IMG/VR virus record: IMGVR_UViG_3300033150_001056
Span: 1 to 38,227 of that record
Reading direction: 5' to 3' (one strand)
DNA from: a virus
Length of the DNA: 38,227 nucleotides
This document shows positions 27,424 to 35,355 of the stretch, piece by piece. Below the pieces are notes generated by a model. That model was not told the DNA's origin and made no database searches. It was given only the letters and a program-made list of their open reading frames with translations. Position 1 is the stretch's first letter; each line of letters begins with the position of its first letter. The position numbers and the translations under genes were made by a program.

Positions 27424-28770
27424 ATGCTCAAAAACGAAACAAAGTTTTATATACCTTTTGCAAAAGTAGATAAGGACAAAAGAATGGTCTATGGTTATGT
27501 TTCTACTGAGGCAGAGGATACGCAAGGAGAAATTGTAGAAAAAGACGCTTTGAAAAGGGCGTGGCCTGAATATTGGAAATGGAGAAATATCAGAGAAATG
27601 CACCAACCATCTGCCGTAGGTGTTGGTAAGGAATATATGTTTGATGATAAAGGAGTATGGATTGGGGCAAAGATTGTTGATGACAATGCTTGGAAAAAGG
27701 TAAAAGAAGGTGTTTATAAGGGTTTTTCTATTGGCGGAAAAGTTTTAAGAAAGGTCGGCAATAGAATTAAAGAATTATTTTTAAGTGAGATTAGTTTGGT
27801 CGATAGACCAGCTAATCCAGAAGCCGTTTTCACTCTTGTTAAGAGAGATGAAAGCGGCAATTGGATTAGTGATAATCCTCTAAAGGTCGAACAAAAAATT
27901 AAAGATGAATTAGGAACTATGGCAAGAAAAAAACTACAAAAACAAGAAGAAGTTGAACAAAAAGAGGAAGAGGTAAAAGAGGAGGAAGTTGAGGAAACTA
28001 AAGAAGAGGAGGTTGTGGAGACACCAGAGGAAGAAGTTACCGAAGAAACCGCAGAGGAAGAAACAGAAGAGGAAACGAAAGAAGAAGAGACAGAAGAAGA
28101 AACTCCTTCTGAGCAGTCGGCTGAATCTGCTCCTGAAGAGGAAACAGAGGAAGAAGTTAAGGAAGAGCCGACTGCCGAAGGAGAGGAACAGCCTACTGTC
28201 CAGAAGGATGTTGCAGAGGTGGTTGCTTTGAGCGAGGTGGCTGGTAATTTAAGCTTCCTTATTAAAGCATTTAAACAAAATGGAAGGAAGGGTGCGGTTC
28301 TCAAAAGAATGGAGAATGCTTTGAAATATATTTTAGATTGCATTAAAGACGAAGCACAATTAGAAGGAACTGAGAAAATGACGGATAAGGTGTCTTTGGC
28401 AAAAGGCGAAGGGGAGGTTCTCAAAGTTGAAGAAGCACTCTCTAAAGTAGAGGGGCTTGAAAAAGAAATTGCCTCTCTAAAAGAGAGAGTGGAAAAAATT
28501 GAGAATCAACCCAGAGCTCAAAGACCACAGGCATCTTATCTTGTAGAAAAAGGTGTTGGAACGGGGGAGGAGGTTAAGAAACCAGAGGAATTGAAAGAAG
28601 AACTTAAAAAGATAGAAGAAGAAATTAACGAGGCTTGGGAGGAAGCCAAAAAGGTAATGAAATCAGGAGACCCAGAGAAAGAAGCGAAAATGGAAGCAAA
28701 ATTGAACCAGTTGAGAGAGAAATATGTTCAGAAAAAGCTTGAGTTGAGAAAGGCAGTGTATGGATATTAA
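27424..28770 (+). CDS. Prohead protease (XkdF-like) fused to an acidic scaffold-like region
   Basis: Residues 1-150 resemble XkdF-type serine proteases: MVYGYVSTEAEDTQGEIVEK, catalytic His in REMHQPSAVGVGKEY and the Ser motif YKGFSIGGKVLRK, followed by LSEISLVDRPANPEA. Residues 166-260 are extremely Glu-rich. Residues 270-448 are coiled-coil (KVEGLEKEIASLKERVEKIE and onward), as expected of an internal scaffold. An in-frame ATG at 27919 may make the scaffold part separately. Length 448 aa. It precedes the capsid gene, the usual order. Confidence 0.8.
   Translation: MLKNETKFYIPFAKVDKDKRMVYGYVSTEAEDTQGEIVEKDALKRAWPEYWKWRNIREMHQPSAVGVGKEYMFDDKGVWIGAKIVDDNAWKKVKEGVYKGFSIGGKVLRKVGNRIKELFLSEISLVDRPANPEAVFTLVKRDESGNWISDNPLKVEQKIKDELGTMARKKLQKQEEVEQKEEEVKEEEVEETKEEEVVETPEEEVTEETAEEETEEETKEEETEEETPSEQSAESAPEEETEEEVKEEPTAEGEEQPTVQKDVAEVVALSEVAGNLSFLIKAFKQNGRKGAVLKRMENALKYILDCIKDEAQLEGTEKMTDKVSLAKGEGEVLKVEEALSKVEGLEKEIASLKERVEKIENQPRAQRPQASYLVEKGVGTGEEVKKPEELKEELKKIEEEINEAWEEAKKVMKSGDPEKEAKMEAKLNQLREKYVQKKLELRKAVYGY
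27882..27889 (+). promoter_or_regulatory. AAAGGTCG motif inside the protease gene, 37 nt before an internal start
   Basis: This copy is in the middle of a coding region, yet its distance to the internal ATG at 27919 equals the typical motif-to-start distance in this genome. Together they suggest that the motif marks gene starts and that 27919 is a real one. Confidence 0.5.
27919..28770 (+). CDS. Nested in-frame scaffold protein, candidate
   Basis: Starting at Met166 of the protease gene this gives 283 residues, MARKKLQKQEEVEQ..., like the MA(K/R)KK starts of many genes here. AGGA lies just upstream (27912-27915). The product would hold only the acidic and coiled-coil parts, matching lambda, where scaffold Nu3 is translated from inside protease gene C. 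No direct proof; proteolysis of the full-length product could give a similar fragment. Confidence 0.5.
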   Translation: MARKKLQKQEEVEQKEEEVKEEEVEETKEEEVVETPEEEVTEETAEEETEEETKEEETEEETPSEQSAESAPEEETEEEVKEEPTAEGEEQPTVQKDVAEVVALSEVAGNLSFLIKAFKQNGRKGAVLKRMENALKYILDCIKDEAQLEGTEKMTDKVSLAKGEGEVLKVEEALSKVEGLEKEIASLKERVEKIENQPRAQRPQASYLVEKGVGTGEEVKKPEELKEELKKIEEEINEAWEEAKKVMKSGDPEKEAKMEAKLNQLREKYVQKKLELRKAVYGY

Positions 28771-28829
28771 ACCTCCTTCTCTTTAAAGGTCGTTGAAATA
28801 AATCAAAAAAATTAAAGGTCTCGGTTACT

Positions 28830-29849
28830 ATGGAAACACAAAAACTTGTAGATGCTGAAACTGTTAAAACATTATTGAGCAACAAGGATACGCTTGAGAT
28901 GGTTGCTGAGGCGATTAGGAAGGCTACGGTCACGACTGGCACTTACACTTTCTCTCCAAGCACTCGTTCCATCTTTGTTGCGGAGAATTTGGACCCAGTT
29001 GTCAAATTGATTGTCCCTACAGCTACTCCGATTAGGAGTTTATTGCCAAGAAAAAAAGGTAGAGGACAGGCGGCGGCTTGGAAGAAAATGACCTCCAAGC
29101 TTGACCCATCCGCCACTGGCACTGGGAAAACTCCTTTCTTCGCAGATGGTGGAACTCCGCAGGAAACTACCCACACATTTTCGGTAGTAACTGCGGCTTA
29201 CAAATTACTTGGAAGAAAGTTAAGTGTTGGTTTGTTACACGTTGCCGCTTCAAAAGATTATTTACCTGTTGAGGACGAATTGACTCGAATTAAAACTCTT
29301 GAAGTAATGTTGGCAGAGGAATGGGCAATTATCAACGCTGATAGTGATGCTGATAGCAATGCCTTTGATGGCTTGCTAAAACAGATTACTACTAACAGCG
29401 GAACTGCCTCTCTGTTAACTGCTTCAGGAGTTGGAGTGTATGATGAGACAATCTTCAAAGCAGGAGGTGTTGCTACCCACTTGTTCGTTAGCCCAAGACA
29501 AAGCAGGGCATTGAGCGATGAGTTGCAAGCATCTGGTTCAATTCAGAGAATTATTGTCTCTGACCAAGGTGCTGCAACCGCCAACTTGAGGGTTTCCTCA
29601 ATTGTAAGCCCTGCAACTGGACAGACAATTGATATTGTTGTGTCCAGATATATGGGTGCTTGGGCTATCTTGGGTGCAATTAAATCTCCTGCTGGAGAGA
29701 ACTATGTAGAGATGGAAGACTTGATTCCTCTTGTAAAACTTGATGTTCCAGTGACTACTTTTGCAAAAGATAGCTTTGTGGTTGAGGCAACCGTCTTGAA
29801 ACTGATTGCAGAGCCATACTTCTATAAGATTGGCGGATTGGCTACATAA
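28830..29849 (+). CDS. Major capsid protein (HK97 fold)
   Basis: Position after protease/scaffold, length 339 aa and sequence fit: TRSIFVAENLDPVVKLIVPT and PIRSLLPRKKGRGQAAAWKK in the N-arm and E-loop area, VTAAYKLLGRKLSV, EEWAIINADSDADSNAFDGL and a strand-rich P/A domain ending VPVTTFAKDSFVVEATVLKL. Codon use is less AT-biased than in neighbouring genes, as expected for the most expressed protein. AAAGGTC copies lie at 28785 and 28814 (45 and 16 nt upstream). No separate delta domain is obvious. Confidence 0.82.
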   Translation: METQKLVDAETVKTLLSNKDTLEMVAEAIRKATVTTGTYTFSPSTRSIFVAENLDPVVKLIVPTATPIRSLLPRKKGRGQAAAWKKMTSKLDPSATGTGKTPFFADGGTPQETTHTFSVVTAAYKLLGRKLSVGLLHVAASKDYLPVEDELTRIKTLEVMLAEEWAIINADSDADSNAFDGLLKQITTNSGTASLLTASGVGVYDETIFKAGGVATHLFVSPRQSRALSDELQASGSIQRIIVSDQGAATANLRVSSIVSPATGQTIDIVVSRYMGAWAILGAIKSPAGENYVEMEDLIPLVKLDVPVTTFAKDSFVVEATVLKLIAEPYFYKIGGLAT

Positions 29850-29871
29850 AATTAACAAGTTTTCCTTGTGG

Positions 29872-29933
29872 CTTGCCTACCGTCTCCAACCCGTTGCCCT
29901 CCGAGGGATTGGAGCGGTAGGAGGGCAGGTAAG
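29872..29933 (+). other. Predicted pseudoknotted RNA between the capsid and glycosyltransferase genes
   Basis: CTTGCC (29872-29877) pairs with GGTAAG (29928-29933). Inside, TACCG (29878-29882) pairs with CGGTA (29915-29919), and CTCCAA (29884-29889) with TTGGAG (29909-29914). The loop contains GCCCTCC (29896-29902), exactly complementary to GGAGGGC (29920-29926) outside the stem, giving a pseudoknot; a local CCCT-CCG-AGGG hairpin is the alternative. The region is GC-rich in an AT-rich genome. The GGAGG it can sequester lies about 17 nt before the ATG at 29941, which suggests translational control. Confidence 0.6.
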
Positions 29934-29940
29934 TAAAGAT

Positions 29941-31053
29941 ATGAGAATACTGAACATTGTCAACAATTACGATAGTTTTAATGGGTGTTTGGCTTATAGG
30001 GTTTTATGGCCGTTGAGAGAATTAGGAAAAAGAGGATATGAAGCAAAAATGATAATCGTTAGTAGGAGTTCTAAAATAGACGAAGAGACAATAGATTGGT
30101 GTGATGTTGTAGTGTTTAATTGGGGGTATGATGAAAATAAAATTGGAATGGTCAAAGAGATATTTTTGAGAGCGAAGTTAAAAGGAAAAGGAATAATCTA
30201 TCAGATGGACGATGATTTAGAAGGAGTAATGGAGGGACACCCGATAAAAGAAAAAATAGATGATGTAAGAGATATAATCAGATTTCTGGCACAGGAGAGC
30301 GATGCAATGGTTGTAACAACGGAAGATTTGAAAGAAATTGTCAAGAGGAGATATGGAAGTAAGAATATAGAAGTTGTGCCAAATGCCCTGCCCCTTGAAA
30401 AATTTAACGAAAGAGAAAGAAAAAGTGAAAGATTAAAAATTGGCTGGAGTGGTGGTCATACTCATTTAAGAGATTTATTGATTGTTACGGATGTAATTCA
30501 GGAATTACAAAAAAAGTATGATTTTGATTTCGTTGTTCAGGGAATTACCCTTCAGCCATTAGATAGTTACGCCTTTGCGTTGGAGGATATAAGGAAGAAA
30601 GGATTGTTGGAGAAGAGAAGAGAGAATTATGCGGTGGCTGTTAGAAAATTATTGGAAGAGTGTAAGAAAATAAAGAATTTTGAGCATATTCCCTTTTATC
30701 CAGTTGAGATGTTCCCAGAAATTTTGAGAAAGGCGGATTTAGATATAGGAATTTGCCCATTGGAGGAGCATAGTTTTAACGAAGGAAAGTCATGTGTTAA
30801 GTTTTACGAATATGCGGCAGTCGGAACAGTGACTATTGCGTCAGATGTAATTCCTTACAAGAGAGAGGTGAATTATAGAGCAAAGAATACAAAAGAGGAT
30901 TGGTATGAGAAATTGGAGAAATTGATTGTTGATAATGAGTTTAGAGAGAGGATATTAGAAGAACAGAGAAAATTTGTCTTTGAAAACCGAGACCTTAAAA
31001 AGGTCGTAAGTGATTGGGAAAATGTTTTCAAAAAATATGTTCAACAAACTTAA
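29941..31053 (+). CDS. GT-B-like glycosyltransferase in the structural module, 370 aa
   Basis: I chose the ATG at 29941 (MRILNIVNNYDSFNGCLAYR); an earlier in-frame start at 29806 would overlap the capsid gene and run through the structured RNA. IIYQMDDDLEGV, VVPNALPLEKFNE, LKIGWSGGHTHLRDL and CVKFYEYAAVGTVTIASDV fit GT-B transferases of family 4 type. A sugar transferase between capsid and tail genes is unusual and suggests that virion proteins are glycosylated. AAAGGTCG (30999) sits in a short GACCTT-AAA-AAGGTC inverted repeat near its end. Confidence 0.7.
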   Translation: MRILNIVNNYDSFNGCLAYRVLWPLRELGKRGYEAKMIIVSRSSKIDEETIDWCDVVVFNWGYDENKIGMVKEIFLRAKLKGKGIIYQMDDDLEGVMEGHPIKEKIDDVRDIIRFLAQESDAMVVTTEDLKEIVKRRYGSKNIEVVPNALPLEKFNERERKSERLKIGWSGGHTHLRDLLIVTDVIQELQKKYDFDFVVQGITLQPLDSYAFALEDIRKKGLLEKRRENYAVAVRKLLEECKKIKNFEHIPFYPVEMFPEILRKADLDIGICPLEEHSFNEGKSCVKFYEYAAVGTVTIASDVIPYKREVNYRAKNTKEDWYEKLEKLIVDNEFRERILEEQRKFVFENRDLKKVVSDWENVFKKYVQQT

Positions 31054-31252
31054 AAAACTTTTTTCAAAAACTGGAAAAATTAAAATAGCTGGAAAGGCTA
31101 AGGCGGGAGTTAAGAAAGCGGAAATTAAAGCAAGGGTATATAGAGCAAGTGAGGGGAAATGGTATGATTTAGGGACAATAGCAACTTACAAACGAGGATT
31201 TCTTTATAATCTATTCTTAAAGGTCGGCAAAATCAAAAAACTAATTAAGTAA
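31022..31252 (+). CDS. Small basic protein, 76 aa
   Basis: Very rich in Lys, Ala and Gly (KLKKLFSKTGKIKIAGKAKA and onward), with one aromatic segment (GKWYDLGTIATYKRGFLYNL). It may bind DNA or an acidic surface. The ATG at 31022 overlaps the glycosyltransferase; a GTG at 31010 is in frame. AAAGGTCG at 30999 is 23 nt upstream, and another copy at 31219 serves the next gene. Confidence 0.5.
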   Translation: MFSKNMFNKLKKLFSKTGKIKIAGKAKAGVKKAEIKARVYRASEGKWYDLGTIATYKRGFLYNLFLKVGKIKKLIK

Positions 31253-31256
31253 AATT

Positions 31257-31442
31257 ATGGCAGGGATAAAACAAGACAGAAATCAACCAGATGTGTCAGA
31301 AAAAAGGCTTAAAGAGCTTGGCATATTAAAAGTTTTAAAGGTCTCTATTTCTGACGATGGGGTAAGCTATCTCGTCTTAACAGAAGATGGCGAGAAAAAG
31401 TTTATCCCTGAGTCAGAATTACTTGGCATTGAAGAACAATAA
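31257..31442 (+). CDS. Small hypothetical protein, 61 aa
   Basis: A short soluble protein (MAGIKQDRNQPDVSEKRLKE, then VSISDDGVSYLVLTEDGEKK) with probable beta-hairpin character. AAAGGTCG at 31219 is 38 nt upstream of the ATG. It lies in the virion region and may be a structural accessory. No family recognised. Confidence 0.5.
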   Translation: MAGIKQDRNQPDVSEKRLKELGILKVLKVSISDDGVSYLVLTEDGEKKFIPESELLGIEEQ

Positions 31443-31462
31443 TTAACAATTAAATTAAAACT

Positions 31463-31822
31463 ATGGCAACAGTTCTTACACAGTCTGGTGAAGAATGGCT
31501 TGTCGATAAAATAGATGAACAAGTCCAAACAACTGGTGATTGGATTGCTTGGGGAACTGGAACTGGAACCGCCAGCAAATCTGATACTGATTTGTTCGGA
31601 CCGACATCAGAAGCAAGGGTGCAGGGAACAAGAAGCAAACCAGCGGCTGACAAGATAAGATGGGTTGGAACTTTAACTGCTGATGGGACGAAAACTATTA
31701 GAGAGGCTGGAAACTTTACTGCCTCGTCTGGAGGAACTTTGATTGTTCACGGAGATTTTGACCCTATTGACTTACAAGCAGGAGACCAGATTGAATTTAC
31801 GATTGATTTAGAGATAACTTAA
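31463..31822 (+). CDS. Probable virion structural protein, 119 aa
   Basis: TQSGEEWLVDKIDEQVQTTG and DWIAWGTGTGTASKSDTDLF, then a strand-rich half ending DQIEFTIDLEIT, match a small family of phage structural proteins seen near tail or fibre genes. I cannot name it more closely. The codon pattern resembles the capsid gene, suggesting high expression. Confidence 0.55.
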   Translation: MATVLTQSGEEWLVDKIDEQVQTTGDWIAWGTGTGTASKSDTDLFGPTSEARVQGTRSKPAADKIRWVGTLTADGTKTIREAGNFTASSGGTLIVHGDFDPIDLQAGDQIEFTIDLEIT

Positions 31823-31874
31823 AAATGGGCACGATGAAATAGTTTGAAAATGGTGCCTATCGTTGTAAGATTAT

Positions 31875-33902
31875 ATGGCAATAGACCCAGTCAAAAATTT
31901 TGCTAAGGTTACAGTATCGCAAGGATACGATAGCCTTGCAATATCGATTACTTTGAACACCGGAGACGGAGACAAACTCCCAGACCCAGCAACGGATGGG
32001 GAGTTCAATTTAGTTTGGTGGAATTACACAGATTATAAAGACCCTGCGGATGACCCCAATGTAGAAATTGTAAGAGTTACTGCTAAAAGTGGGGATACTT
32101 TGACTATTACAAGAGGACAAGAGGGAACGACTCCGCAAGACCATAACATAACAGGAAAGACTTATAAGATGGTTTTGGCTCCGACCAAGAAATTTAGAGA
32201 TGATATAAAGAGCTATGTGGATACATCTGTTGCTGCGGCTGTGTTGAATTTGTTTTTGAGCGATAATAGTGCTGATATCGGTGGCTATTATTATATGTAT
32301 GAAAGCGAAACTGAAGAAGCGTTGAGCGAACTGACAAGTCCTGCTTTGGCGGCTGGAAATGACCAATTGCTATGGTCTTTTGTGACTGCCAGCGGGGTGC
32401 CCAATCTTGATTTCTTGTCTCTCGGTATTTATACAGCAACTTTATACTTGAGAAAATCTGGACAGAAGACAGTCAATATCTATTGGAAATTGTTTAAGAG
32501 GGCGCCAGATGGAACAGAGACGGAATTGATGACCAGTGAATTAAGTTCTGATTTGACGGATACATTGACGCAATATCTTTTGTCGTCAAGCGAGAATAAT
32601 GATATAGATATTGACCCAACTGATAGATTGGTATTGAAAATTTATGCTAATGTATCTGGAACTGGGACAAACCCAACAGTTACTATTTCAATGGAAGGAG
32701 AGTATGATAGCCGAATTGGTATAATGGTAGCAAGTAGCGCTTTCAAAAACATTTTTGTTCCTTATGAAGGAGCAACTCGAGATGTAGATTTGGGAAGTTA
32801 TGGGTTAGCTACTAATAGTTTGACAATTGGAAGCCTTGATGGTGTCTTAAAGGCGTCTTCTGGTGTTGTTAGCGGAGGTGCTGAATTGAACGATTTAGCG
32901 GATGTTTCTATTTCTTCTCCAATAGCAGGACAAATTTTAAGGTGTGATGGAGCGAACTGGGTGAATACCTCTGATTTGTTTATAGATGCAGACGGCAAGA
33001 TTGGTATTGGGACAACAGAGCCGAGTAAAAAGTTGGATATCTCAACTACCACTGACTGGGATGGTTTAAGAGTTTCAGGAAGCTTAAATACTCAGTTAAT
33101 ATTTCAATCAGGTGCTGGCTATTTAGCACAAATGGCGTATTACCAAGGTGAAACAACAAGGTTTTCTCAAGGAGTGAATCCTGATGGAACTCTATTTTAC
33201 TTTGACAGGTTTGATGATACAGGAGCTTGGGTAGGGACCGCTCTTGCTATTAGAAGGTCTAACGGCAACGTCGGCATCGGGACGACGAGTCCGGGGGCGA
33301 AGTTGGATGTTGTTGGTAATATTAATGCCTCTGGCACACTTACTTTAGGCACGCCTTTAGGGGCAGCTTATGGTGGAACAGGGCTTGATACCTCAGCCTT
33401 AACAGGTATTCCAAAAGTAACATCAGGAACTTGGTCAGTAGATGCTGGATTAAATGATTTAGGAGATGTTTCAATTTCATCTCCTTCAGGTGGACAGGGT
33501 TTAATTTATAATTCTACTACAGGAAAGTGGGAGAATAAGGATGATATAAATTCTATTACTTTTGTTATTGATGGAGGTGGTTCTGCAATTGAAACTGGTG
33601 AGAAGGGGCATTTAAGAATCCCTTTTGACTGCGAAATTCAAAGTGTTGCTCTATTGGCTGACCAATCGGGTTCTATACAGATTGATATTTGGAAAGATAC
33701 TTACGCTAACTTCCCGCCAACAAGTGCTGATAGTATTTGTGGTGGGAATAAGCCAGCAATTTCATCGGCTCAAAAATACGAAGATACAACATTATCTGGT
33801 TGGACCAAAACGATAAATGCTGGTGATGTTTTGGCTTTTAATGTAGATAGTTGCGACACAATCACAAGGGTAACTATTGCTCTAAAGGTCAAAAAGATAT
33901 AA
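31875..33902 (+). CDS. Tail-fibre or receptor-binding-like protein, 675 aa
   Basis: The N-terminal 130 residues (ISITLNTGDGDKLPDPATDG, VEIVRVTAKSGDTLTITRGQ) form an attachment-type domain found in phage tail proteins. From about residue 315 the protein has fibre repeats: LNDLADVSISSPIAGQIL and LNDLGDVSISSPSGGQGL, plus two IGIGTTEPSKKLDIS / VGIGTTSPGAKLDVV motifs common in phage fibres and adhesins, and a GGTGLDTSAL motif. The C-terminal 120 residues may be a receptor domain. A GC-rich patch lies at 33255-33306. Confidence 0.75.
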   Translation: MAIDPVKNFAKVTVSQGYDSLAISITLNTGDGDKLPDPATDGEFNLVWWNYTDYKDPADDPNVEIVRVTAKSGDTLTITRGQEGTTPQDHNITGKTYKMVLAPTKKFRDDIKSYVDTSVAAAVLNLFLSDNSADIGGYYYMYESETEEALSELTSPALAAGNDQLLWSFVTASGVPNLDFLSLGIYTATLYLRKSGQKTVNIYWKLFKRAPDGTETELMTSELSSDLTDTLTQYLLSSSENNDIDIDPTDRLVLKIYANVSGTGTNPTVTISMEGEYDSRIGIMVASSAFKNIFVPYEGATRDVDLGSYGLATNSLTIGSLDGVLKASSGVVSGGAELNDLADVSISSPIAGQILRCDGANWVNTSDLFIDADGKIGIGTTEPSKKLDISTTTDWDGLRVSGSLNTQLIFQSGAGYLAQMAYYQGETTRFSQGVNPDGTLFYFDRFDDTGAWVGTALAIRRSNGNVGIGTTSPGAKLDVVGNINASGTLTLGTPLGAAYGGTGLDTSALTGIPKVTSGTWSVDAGLNDLGDVSISSPSGGQGLIYNSTTGKWENKDDINSITFVIDGGGSAIETGEKGHLRIPFDCEIQSVALLADQSGSIQIDIWKDTYANFPPTSADSICGGNKPAISSAQKYEDTTLSGWTKTINAGDVLAFNVDSCDTITRVTIALKVKKI

Positions 33903-33920
33903 TTAACCTAAAAAAAATTT

Positions 33921-34343
33921 ATGGCTAAAGAATTAAGAGCATTACTTATAGAATGGGACCCCAAAACGGGCAAAAGAGCAGGAGGTATTGACCCCAATGA
34001 CCCGAAACTTCAATGTTATGGCTGGCAAAATATGGACGTAGAACCAGCCTTAGAAATAAGACTGGTAGAGGATGATAGAGATTTATCTCAATATGAAGGA
34101 GTAGAAGGAGTAACTATTTTGATTGGAAAAGATGCAATCAATGAAGCGATTAAAAATTATATGCCAGAGCAGGAAGTGTATTCGGTTGGTGATGAGGCTT
34201 TATTTAGGGTTTCTTTGGAAGAGAAAAAGATTTCTCTTGACCAATTCAAAGGAAAGAAGCCTCAAGAAATTCTAAAGGATTTGCACGAGAATAAGGGGGT
34301 TGCGGGGATTGTCAAGAGAAAAAGATATGAATTATTAAAATAA
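33921..34343 (+). CDS. Hypothetical virion-region protein, 140 aa
   Basis: The N-terminal half (LLIEWDPKTGKRAGGIDPND, LQCYGWQNMDVEPALEIRLV) may be a small beta domain; the C-terminal half is helical (LDQFKGKKPQEILKDLHENK). AAAGGTC (33884) lies 37 nt upstream of the ATG. No family recognised; the position suggests a tail or fibre accessory. Confidence 0.5.
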   Translation: MAKELRALLIEWDPKTGKRAGGIDPNDPKLQCYGWQNMDVEPALEIRLVEDDRDLSQYEGVEGVTILIGKDAINEAIKNYMPEQEVYSVGDEALFRVSLEEKKISLDQFKGKKPQEILKDLHENKGVAGIVKRKRYELLK

Positions 34344-34351
34344 CCTGAACT

Positions 34352-35017
34352 ATGGCTTTTGGAGATGTATTAAGAGAAGCTAGTCCTTCAAGTAGTCCTT
34401 CTGGAATAGGAGGAGACGCTAACACTATTTGGTATTGTGATAGTTATATAGACAAGATTTACGAACTCTCTACTACTGACTTCTCAGTGGTAAGAGGGAA
34501 GAGCAGTCCTTCAACTCGGCCATTTGGCATAGGAGGAGACTCTAACACTATTTGGCATTGTGATGCTGATGATGACAGGGTTTATGAACTTTCTACTTCT
34601 GACTTCTCAGTAGTAAGGCGGGCTAGTAGTCCTTCGGATATTCCTTTTGGTATAGGAGGAGACTCTAACACTATTTGGCATTGTGATAATTATACAGACA
34701 AGGTTTATGAACTTTCTACTACTAATTTTTCAGTAGTGAGAGAGGCTAGCAGTCCTTCAACTTGGACTAGTGGCATAGGAGGAGACTCTAACACTATCTG
34801 GCATTGTGATGCTGGTACAGACAAGGTTTATGAACTCTCTACTACCGACTTCTCAGTAATAAGAGAGGCTAGCAGTCCTTCAACTTATACTAGTGGCATA
34901 GGAGGAGACTCTAACACTATTTGGCATTGTGATACCGACGCTGAAAAGGTTTATGAATTAGATGCGGCAGCAGTGCCACCAGGTCCACCACCAATATCAT
35001 CTGGTTATATTTTTTAA
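34352..35017 (+). CDS. Five-blade repeat protein, propeller-like, 221 aa
   Basis: Five 41-residue repeats with the backbone SSPS-x3-GIGGDSNTIWHCD-x3-DKVYELSTTDFSVVREA cover almost the whole protein. The alternation of short strands with D and W/Y positions resembles beta-propeller blades (NHL/YVTN-like), but five blades would be few for one ring. Two short windows vary between copies, the three to four residues after SSPS and after HCD, while the rest is nearly constant. A Pro-rich C-terminus (VPPGPPPISSGYIF) may be a tether. Located among fibre genes, it is a good receptor-binding candidate. Confidence 0.65.
   Translation: MAFGDVLREASPSSSPSGIGGDANTIWYCDSYIDKIYELSTTDFSVVRGKSSPSTRPFGIGGDSNTIWHCDADDDRVYELSTSDFSVVRRASSPSDIPFGIGGDSNTIWHCDNYTDKVYELSTTNFSVVREASSPSTWTSGIGGDSNTIWHCDAGTDKVYELSTTDFSVIREASSPSTYTSGIGGDSNTIWHCDTDAEKVYELDAAAVPPGPPPISSGYIF
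34379..34960 (+). repeat. Tandem repeat, 123-bp unit, about 4.7 copies
   Basis: The unit begins near AGTCCTTC and contains ATAGGAGGAGACTCTAACAC in most copies. Copies are nearly identical at DNA level, including third-codon positions, which indicates recent amplification or gene conversion. Copy number may therefore vary between related phages. Confidence 0.85.
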
Positions 35018-35021
35018 AAAT

Positions 35022-35351
35022 ATGAAAACTAAAACTATACAACTAAATAAAAAGGTTGTCAATATATATGGGGAGCAGGCTCTCTGGCAACCTTCACCTG
35101 ATAAGAAACCCCAACCTTTGATTTACAAAGATGTATTTTTAGAGTTATTACCTAACTCTCAGAGGAGAGGAAAAGAGGCTGTTGAATGTTGGGATTTGGC
35201 ATTAAAGATTAAGAATGCGAAAAGTAAGATAGAATTAACGGATGAAGAATTTGGGATTTTACGAAAGGTTGTTGAAGAAAATCCTTTTGGAAGATTTAAA
35301 CCTTGGGTAATAGCCCAGATATTGAAATATCTTAATTCATTAAGAAGATAA
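35022..35351 (+). CDS. Hypothetical protein, 109 aa
   Basis: The ATG at 35022 (leader AAAAATATGAAA) is preferred; an earlier in-frame start would overlap the repeat gene. N-terminal strands (KTIQLNKKVVNIYGEQALW) are followed by helices with LELLPNSQRRGKEAVECWDL and ELTDEEFGILRKVVEENPFG. It may be a tail-assembly or chaperone-type protein, but no family is recognised. Confidence 0.5.
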   Translation: MKTKTIQLNKKVVNIYGEQALWQPSPDKKPQPLIYKDVFLELLPNSQRRGKEAVECWDLALKIKNAKSKIELTDEEFGILRKVVEENPFGRFKPWVIAQILKYLNSLRR

Positions 35352-35355
35352 AAAT

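Noticed and set aside
27714-28424. Long Ser-rich open frame on the - strand
   Set aside because: It is the antisense of the Glu-rich (GAA/GAG) scaffold region, which reads as TTC/CTC codons without stops; no leader and opposite to all other genes.
31823-31874. Interleaved GGCAC/GTGCC and ACGAT/ATCGT pairs resembling 157-216
   Set aside because: Arms are only 5 bp and share bases, so chance is a sufficient explanation.
34352-35017. Diversity-generating retroelement target
   Set aside because: Variable windows exist, but I see no reverse transcriptase or template repeat in the window, and the changes are not limited to adenine positions.
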